The translations under genes and the position numbers were made by a program. Under the pieces are notes generated by a model. The model was not told the origin of the DNA, made no database searches, and saw only the letters and a list, made by a program, of their open reading frames with translations. A stretch of DNA of 64,000 nucleotides from Dissulfuribacter thermophilus (lineage in GTDB: Bacteria; Desulfobacterota; Dissulfuribacteria; Dissulfuribacterales; Dissulfuribacteraceae), in NCBI RefSeq assembly GCF_001687335.1, contig NZ_MAGO01000002.1, positions 169,198 through 233,197 on the forward strand, read 5' to 3'. This document shows, piece after piece, positions 60,001 to 64,000 of this stretch. The stretch's first letter is position 1. Each line of letters begins with the position of its first letter.

Positions 60001-60181
60001 GGCCTTCATCTGCATCCATATCCCAGAAGACGAGGTATCCCACCACATCCTTGACCTCACGGCTGTTATCCACAAAAACAGCCCTATCCTTCTGAGAAAA
60101 ATCCACCCGTAGTGCACCGTATACACTGGATGCCCCAACTAAAAGGAAAAAAATGACTATTGTCAGCCAATTTATTCTCAT
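57092..60181 (-). CDS. large secreted beta-propeller protein
   Basis: A 1029-residue protein with a signal peptide (residues 1-22, MRINWLTIVIFFLLVGASSVYG). The central part is rich in propeller-blade patterns such as RLSGNMLLYANTAAGLFEVISL, here read as RLSGNMLLYANT then AAGLFEVISL, then YVVLSGGDTNTTIL and RAYVVTYERKDPLWVIDLS. It resembles the PF09826 beta-propeller family. Its length is greater than usual, with a Ser/Pro/Glu-rich linker at about 170-190. GGAGGTGGGAAT precedes the ATG. Secreted, role unknown. It stands alone. Confidence 0.75.
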   Translation of the reverse strand: MRINWLTIVIFFLLVGASSVYGALRVDFSQKDRAVFVDNSREVKDVVGYLVFWDMDADEGLGEPEYISYVAGKWRNGLFPISEKAFDAVVVKHLKIADKTPECPQGHRCFLGAALVPLQGKSSDIEISLYPMNFEAALERLKGQWLFATDAPYVGLDSLDEMLVPSVSQEASPIGTEEKPNSTNSEKEVPVTEKPDIYRLSGNMLLYANTAAGLFEVISLASPEAPVIKGSISIPGEIREVYELNGYYVVLSGGDTNTTILTMKLWERGIEVVDSLTLDRGFRESRRRDNLIFVVAGGRLYSEPWIMDATPKSIIDEGAIIEAVRVSGDGRLEKVDTAIIPTPPTKIAIFKDWLVTVHEPDVLDSGEILRAYPIGDPEDPIGKAREVLVNGTIPSDLHIDCRVRNGKDVLVFVARPLWSSSHEGSSLYVYDLDSGRMITALSGIAPGEELYATVFSADRAYVVTYERKDPLWVIDLSMPEEPKIVGELEVPGWSEKLFFHEDRLLAAGYMDIDSNAMRASLVSIGLFDVSNPEKPRLVSRITPFDGVVQSSYSEALYDERALNLDWNQGILAFPLETWQAGAGHWVQAIGIDKDGLEDLGHAALPFRAERTFWFDQGAYLAAFSPRELVTFKPGDGDIGTFSRIPLVTAVDMLESSREGRLVGVSVTGETVYRLYVFDTRSLIETGKADESILEDIPIPTGFSNAIIAGNGRSVLFYNLFPFRFIVYSEGAGLRGPFELEKKDEIASIPGCSMYDPLFSGELAVIPFYCYTPDSKDVLVWNDLPFYAVKIVNFSDLEKKTETGFPFITVPGKPVALDDKGRLVTVEDFRTDTGDFAVRVNLLEVSDSTISLLDTVVLDHWPSNCGGLEAVMAGDSLFIQCKGPLWYPSPMSVDSEAKGYSLKGKDAQLDELTERTVIYEVSVSDEGLMLPRRFFFDGLYSLVKVEPKSRLAIFMKDFSPFVPASSRMVAPFSQNRCVIFDLSGDEPELVGQINTNYCYDRRRLAITPDGGVFIAAGERGVAYDRCYKTN

Positions 60182-60452
60182 ATTCCCACCTCCTCAAAGG
60201 CCATGCCCCTTTCTCTCTATTCCTTACTCATTAGAAAGGGAGAGCTTGTTAGAGAGCTACAGGGCGTAAATACATTTAAACCATCCTGCGTTCCTCTAAG
60301 GAACATATATATTCAGAGAAAAAATTATCCATAATGAAGAACGCAATTGCTTCAATTAGGTGAAAAGCAAAAAAATAGAAAAGAAAAAGTTGACATAACA
60401 TGGCAAAAGAAAGTATATTCAAAAAAACTCCAAAAAGGAAGGGGGGATACCC

Positions 60453-60647
60453 TTGGCTATCGTTGTGGAAGTCCAGGATGACAACCTGGAAAAGGCTCTT
60501 AAGGCCCTCAAGAAAAAAATGCAACTTGATGGCCTTCAAAAGGAGCTGAAGATGAGGCGCTTCTATGAAAAGCCCAGCGTAAAACGCCGCAGAAAGATGC
60601 AAGAGGCCGAAAGAAGGCGCCGCAAAGCAAAGAGAAGAAGAGGCTAA
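60453..60647 (+). CDS. rpsU: 30S ribosomal protein S21
   Basis: A 64-residue protein: [20 protein letters not shown] then [20 protein letters not shown], a standard S21. The start is TTG at 60453, after AAGGAAGGGGG; no ATG is near. Confidence 0.92.
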   Translation: MAIVVEVQDDNLEKALKALKKKMQLDGLQKELKMRRFYEKPSVKRRRKMQEAERRRRKAKRRRG

Positions 60648-60683
60648 ATAATTGGGGGCTCATGCCCCCATTATTATTTTTTT
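60647..60683. terminator. terminator of rpsU, convergent with prmC
   Basis: GGGGGC-TCAT-GCCCCC, extended by AT pairs, then a T-run on the plus strand. Covers the last bases of prmC on the other strand. Confidence 0.9.
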
Positions 60684-61555
60684 AAAAAGACTACTCGTTC
60701 TATCCCTGATAGATCCTTTCTAATTTCAATATTGCTGAATAAAGATTCTGCTGATTCCAAATACCTTATAATATCTTCATGCTGATCATAGCCAATCTCC
60801 ATGATTAGGGCCCCTCTATCTTTCAGTAACAATGAGGCTCCTTCTAAAGTCTTTTTAATGTAATATAGCCCGTCATGGCCACCCAAAAGCGCCAGCTGTG
60901 GTTCATAGTCTCTTACATCTTTAGCAAGCAATTCAAAGTCACTTTCAGATATGTAAGGAGGATTTGATACGATGAGGTCAAATGACCGTGGTTTAAATGC
61001 AGTCAGCCAATTTGTCCTTATAAAGTGTATAGCCTTTTGAGCACCATGAAATTTTGCATTGGTTTGGGCGATCTTTAAGGCCTCTTCCGAGATGTCCGAT
61101 GCATATATCCTGGCCCTCTCTATCCCAATCCCAGAAAGTTCTAAAAAGAGGGTGATGGCAATACATCCGCTACCTGTACCGAGATCAAGGATGGCAGGGG
61201 CTAGAGCCTGTGTTTTCTCAATAAATTGAAGGGATACCTCTATTAATAACTCGGTCTCTGGCCGAGGAATGAGGCACCCAGGTCCAACCTTGAAGGACCT
61301 GGACCAAAACTCCTTCTCACCAATTAGGTATGCGATTGGTTCCCCGCTAGCTCTCCTTTTGAGGAGTTGAAAATACTCATCTCTCAATCGCGGATCACTT
61401 AAAGAAGGATCTATGTTTTTTATATAAAGGTCATAACGATTCAGCCCAAGGACGTGGGAGAACAGCAGTTCCGCATCAAGACGAGGACTCTCTATCCCAG
61501 ATTTCTTTAAAATTTCTATACCCTGTGAAATTAAGGAATTAAGGCTGTTCAGCAA
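60674..61555 (-). CDS. prmC: peptide chain release factor N5-glutamine methyltransferase PrmC
   Basis: A 293-residue enzyme that methylates Gln in the GGQ motif of RF1 and RF2. The substrate-binding NPPY (SNPPYISESDF, about residues 196-206) and the SAM site DLGTGSGCIAITL (about 122-134) are clear. It starts with TTG at 61555, with AGGTG 5 bases upstream. It follows prfA, its target, by 79 bases. Confidence 0.93.
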   Translation of the reverse strand: MLNSLNSLISQGIEILKKSGIESPRLDAELLFSHVLGLNRYDLYIKNIDPSLSDPRLRDEYFQLLKRRASGEPIAYLIGEKEFWSRSFKVGPGCLIPRPETELLIEVSLQFIEKTQALAPAILDLGTGSGCIAITLFLELSGIGIERARIYASDISEEALKIAQTNAKFHGAQKAIHFIRTNWLTAFKPRSFDLIVSNPPYISESDFELLAKDVRDYEPQLALLGGHDGLYYIKKTLEGASLLLKDRGALIMEIGYDQHEDIIRYLESAESLFSNIEIRKDLSGIERVVFLKK

Positions 61556-61634
61556 TCTCGCACCTGAGACCTCTCCATAAGGATTAGTAGTGAGTGTTTT
61601 TTCCTGCCCTGACTATTGTAACTATACAAATGGA

Positions 61635-62708
61635 CTACGAGTCCTCAGAGCCCTCCTTTAGGGCCTCTGCTTGAAAATGAGTGATCAATGGCTCGATTAC
61701 TGGGTCCAGTTCTCCATCGAGCACTTGATCCAATTGATAGAGGGTTAAACCGATTCTGTGGTCCGTCACCCTCCCCTGGGGGAAGTTATAGGTCCTAATC
61801 CTCTGACTTCTGTCTCCTGTACCCACCTGACTTCGCCTCTGTTCTGATATCTTGGCCTGCTGCTCCCTTTGCCTCAATTCAAGGAGCCTGGCGTACAGGA
61901 CCTTCATGGCCTTTGCCTTATTCTTGTGCTGGCTTCTCTCGTCCTGACATTGGACTACAAGGCCAGTTGGCAGGTGTGTAATCCTAACCGCAGATTCGGT
62001 CTTATTGACGTGCTGGCCTCCTGCACCTGAAGCCCTGTACACGTCAATCCTCAGTTCTGACGGATCGATTTCCACATCTACCTCATCGGCCTCTGGAAGC
62101 ACTGCAACAGTACAGGCTGAGGTATGAATTCGTCCTTGGGTCTCTGTCTCAGGAACCCTTTGGACCCTGTGAGTGCCACTTTCATATTTTAAACGACTAT
62201 AAACACCCTTTCCTGAGATAAGGGCAATTATTTCCTTAAATCCGCCAATACCTGTGGGATGAGAGCTAAGCACCTCGATCTTCCAGCGATTTCTCTCTGC
62301 AAAACGCGAATACATCCTGAATAGATCCGCTGCAAAAAGCGCGGCCTCATCTCCTCCGGTACCTGCCCTTATCTCAAGTAGGACGTTTTTCTCGTCATTT
62401 GGATCCTTGGGGATCAACAGGATTTTCAGCTTACCTGTGAGCTCTTCTTCTTTTTTTTGGAGATCCTGGATCTCAGCCTTGGCCAATGCCGAGATCTCAG
62501 GATCAGCATCATGCAAAAGCGCCTTGTTTTCCTCTATTTCGCTCTGGACCTTCTTTAACTCTCGATAGGTCTCAACTATAGGTGCAAGCTCTGCATGTTC
62601 CTTGGCTATTGCCTGATAGTGCTTTTGATCTTTCAGGCACTCAGGGTCCCCAAGCTCCTTTTCAAGGGCCAGAAACTTATCTTCTATTTCATCAAGACGT
62701 TTAAGCAT
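61635..62708 (-). CDS. prfA: peptide chain release factor 1
   Basis: A 357-residue RF1. [21 protein letters not shown] then GGFKE are present; the catalytic [22 protein letters not shown] holds GGQ (about residues 230-232), and [20 protein letters not shown] follows. It reads UAG and UAA. The ATG follows the rpmE stop at once (TAAATG), with AAGGAG in the end of rpmE. Confidence 0.96.
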   Translation of the reverse strand: MLKRLDEIEDKFLALEKELGDPECLKDQKHYQAIAKEHAELAPIVETYRELKKVQSEIEENKALLHDADPEISALAKAEIQDLQKKEEELTGKLKILLIPKDPNDEKNVLLEIRAGTGGDEAALFAADLFRMYSRFAERNRWKIEVLSSHPTGIGGFKEIIALISGKGVYSRLKYESGTHRVQRVPETETQGRIHTSACTVAVLPEADEVDVEIDPSELRIDVYRASGAGGQHVNKTESAVRITHLPTGLVVQCQDERSQHKNKAKAMKVLYARLLELRQREQQAKISEQRRSQVGTGDRSQRIRTYNFPQGRVTDHRIGLTLYQLDQVLDGELDPVIEPLITHFQAEALKEGSEDS

Positions 62709-62927
62709 TTACTCCTTATTTGCGTTGGGATCCCAACCGTATTTCTTAACAAATTTTTCCACTCGACCTTCTGTGTCAACGAGCTTTTGCTTTCCAGTGA
62801 AAAATGGGTGACAGGCAGAACAAATTTCCACCTTTATCTCTTCTTTTGTGCTACCAACTTCAAACTCGTTTCCACAGGCACACCGGGCCTTGGCCTTATA
62901 GTACTTTGGATGAATATTGTCTTTCAT
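62709..62927 (-). CDS. rpmE: 50S ribosomal protein L31, zinc type
   Basis: A 72-residue protein. Four Cys (CACG, CSAC) give the zinc-binding form. [17 protein letters not shown] and [18 protein letters not shown] are typical. It precedes prfA, a common order in this group. Confidence 0.96.
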   Translation of the reverse strand: MKDNIHPKYYKAKARCACGNEFEVGSTKEEIKVEICSACHPFFTGKQKLVDTEGRVEKFVKKYGWDPNANKE

Positions 62928-62947
62928 AAAGAATACAACCTCCTTAA

Positions 62948-64000
62948 CTAACGATTCATACTTGCAAGGAACTCGGCATTGTTTTCTGTCCCTTGCATCT
63001 TGTCAAGAAGAAACTCCATACTGTCTATTGGATTTAATGGAGACAAGAGTTTTCTAAGAATCCACACCCTATTCAATACCTCTTTTGGTAACAACAGTTC
63101 TTCTTTTCTAGTACCAGATTTATTTATGTCAATAGATGGGAATATACGTTTTTCTGTGAGCTTCCTATCGAGGTGAATCTCCATGTTGCCTGTTCCCTTG
63201 AACTCTTCAAATATCACCTCGTCCATCCTACTTCCTGTATCAATCAAGGCAGTTGCAATAATTGTAAGACTTCCGCCCTCTTCTATATTTCTTGCTGCTC
63301 CAAAGAAGCGCTTTGGTCTGTGGAGAGCGTTTGAATCAACACCACCAGACAGTATCTTTCCACTAGGTGGTACAACAGTATTATAGGCACGGGCAAGGCG
63401 GGTAATACTATCCAACAGTATTACTACGTCTCTTTTGTGCTCCACAAGTCGCTTGGCCTTTTCAATCACCATCTCCGCCACCTGTACATGTCTTTGGGCA
63501 GGTTCATCAAAGGTGGAGCTCACTACCTCAGCGTCAACATTCCGCTCCATATCTGTAACCTCTTCAGGACGCTCATCTATCAGGAGCACAATTAGAAAGA
63601 TCTCTGGGTGATTACGCGTAATGCTATTTGCAATATTTTGAAGGAGCATGGTCTTTCCTGTCCTGGGAGGTGCCACAATAAGCCCCCTCTGTCCCTTTCC
63701 AACAGGGGTCAAAAGATCCATAATCCTTGCTGAATAGTTATCTGGATCCGTCTCCAGGCGGATCTGCTCCATTGGGTAGAGCGGAGTCAGGTTATCAAAA
63801 TAAATCTTCTTTTGACTCTTATCAGGCGGTTCAAAATTTAAGCTCTCCACTTTAAGGAGGGCAAAGTAACGCTCAGAATCTTTAGGTGGACGAATTTGAC
63901 CTGATACTGTATCTCCGGTCCTCAAATTGAAACGCCTTATTTGAGATGGAGATACATAGATATCATCAGGGCCAGGCAAATAATTGTAATATGGGCTCCT
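62948..64000 (-). CDS. rho: transcription termination factor Rho, 5' part outside the window
   Basis: The last 350 or so residues of Rho. The frame is open to the right edge ([19 protein letters not shown]), so the start lies beyond 64000; the TTG at 63979 is not the start. RNA-binding domain end (about [18 protein letters not shown]), Walker [16 protein letters not shown], Walker [10 protein letters not shown], and the R-loop region [18 protein letters not shown]. It leads the rho-rpmE-prfA-prmC set. Confidence 0.96.
   Translation of the reverse strand, partial: RSPYYNYLPGPDDIYVSPSQIRRFNLRTGDTVSGQIRPPKDSERYFALLKVESLNFEPPDKSQKKIYFDNLTPLYPMEQIRLETDPDNYSARIMDLLTPVGKGQRGLIVAPPRTGKTMLLQNIANSITRNHPEIFLIVLLIDERPEEVTDMERNVDAEVVSSTFDEPAQRHVQVAEMVIEKAKRLVEHKRDVVILLDSITRLARAYNTVVPPSGKILSGGVDSNALHRPKRFFGAARNIEEGGSLTIIATALIDTGSRMDEVIFEEFKGTGNMEIHLDRKLTEKRIFPSIDINKSGTRKEELLLPKEVLNRVWILRKLLSPLNPIDSMEFLLDKMQGTENNAEFLASMNR

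Noticed and set aside
60276..60602. 108-codon minus-strand frame opposite rpsU
   Set aside because: It is the antisense of rpsU and its leader and has no ribosome-binding site.

Overview
The window looks like the chromosome of an anaerobic, moderately low-GC bacterium of the former Deltaproteobacteria (Desulfobacterota). Reasons: a ferredoxin-dependent 2-oxoacid oxidoreductase (korAB), acetate activation by Acs beside a sodium/solute symporter, sigma-54 control, many universal stress proteins, a TauE/TIGR02186 cluster, and intergenic elements of a kind I associate with sulfur-metabolising Desulfobacterota. The placement is inference from gene content; there is no rRNA in the window.

Layout. 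1-7.3 kb: end of a flagellar-type gene, then an acetate-type module (symporter large and small subunits, DEDDh exonuclease, cNMP/CBS/DUF294 regulator, and divergent acs). 7.3-11.6 kb: a radical SAM - ArsM-like methyltransferase - DUF5714 fusion and, upstream of it, a stand-alone DUF5714 paralogue. That paralogue has an in-frame UGA at codon 13, followed by a near-ideal bacterial SECIS hairpin and preceded by a ribosome-binding site and ATG. I read it as a candidate selenoprotein, the most interesting object here. 11.8-19 kb: PfkB kinase, a UspA with a sigma-54 promoter, then mnmA-mtaB-ppx-guaB. 19-24.2 kb: mutL, a UPF0149 gene, and korB/korA, where korA is frameshifted at an A7 run. 24.2-29.5 kb: repeats, then a Usp and two ion-transporter-superfamily permeases. 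30-36.6 kb: a probable sigma-54 operon (tauE - TIGR02186 - PEP-synthase-like protein - CheY-like regulator - two Usp proteins), next to an NtrC-type two-component system (36.9-39.6 kb) that may drive it. 40-49 kb: two Trk/Ktr potassium systems, a DUF362 gene bracketed by inverted MITE-like repeats, fmdB, aroF and tRNA-Cys. 48.8-54 kb: a CxxC micro-membrane protein with a polyferredoxin membrane protein, rdgB, a SLOG-like protein, cobD, ychF. 54-64 kb: mogA, an EF-G-like GTPase, a secreted beta-propeller protein, rpsU, then prmC, prfA, rpmE and the 3' part of rho.

Two genes (the fusion gene and korA) need a one-base correction inside homopolymer runs to give full-length products. These may be assembly errors, real mutations or slippage sites. 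Four related copies of short inverted-repeat elements and a second repeat family punctuate the intergenic spaces. I found no CRISPR array, no rRNA, no intact insertion sequence and no prophage.
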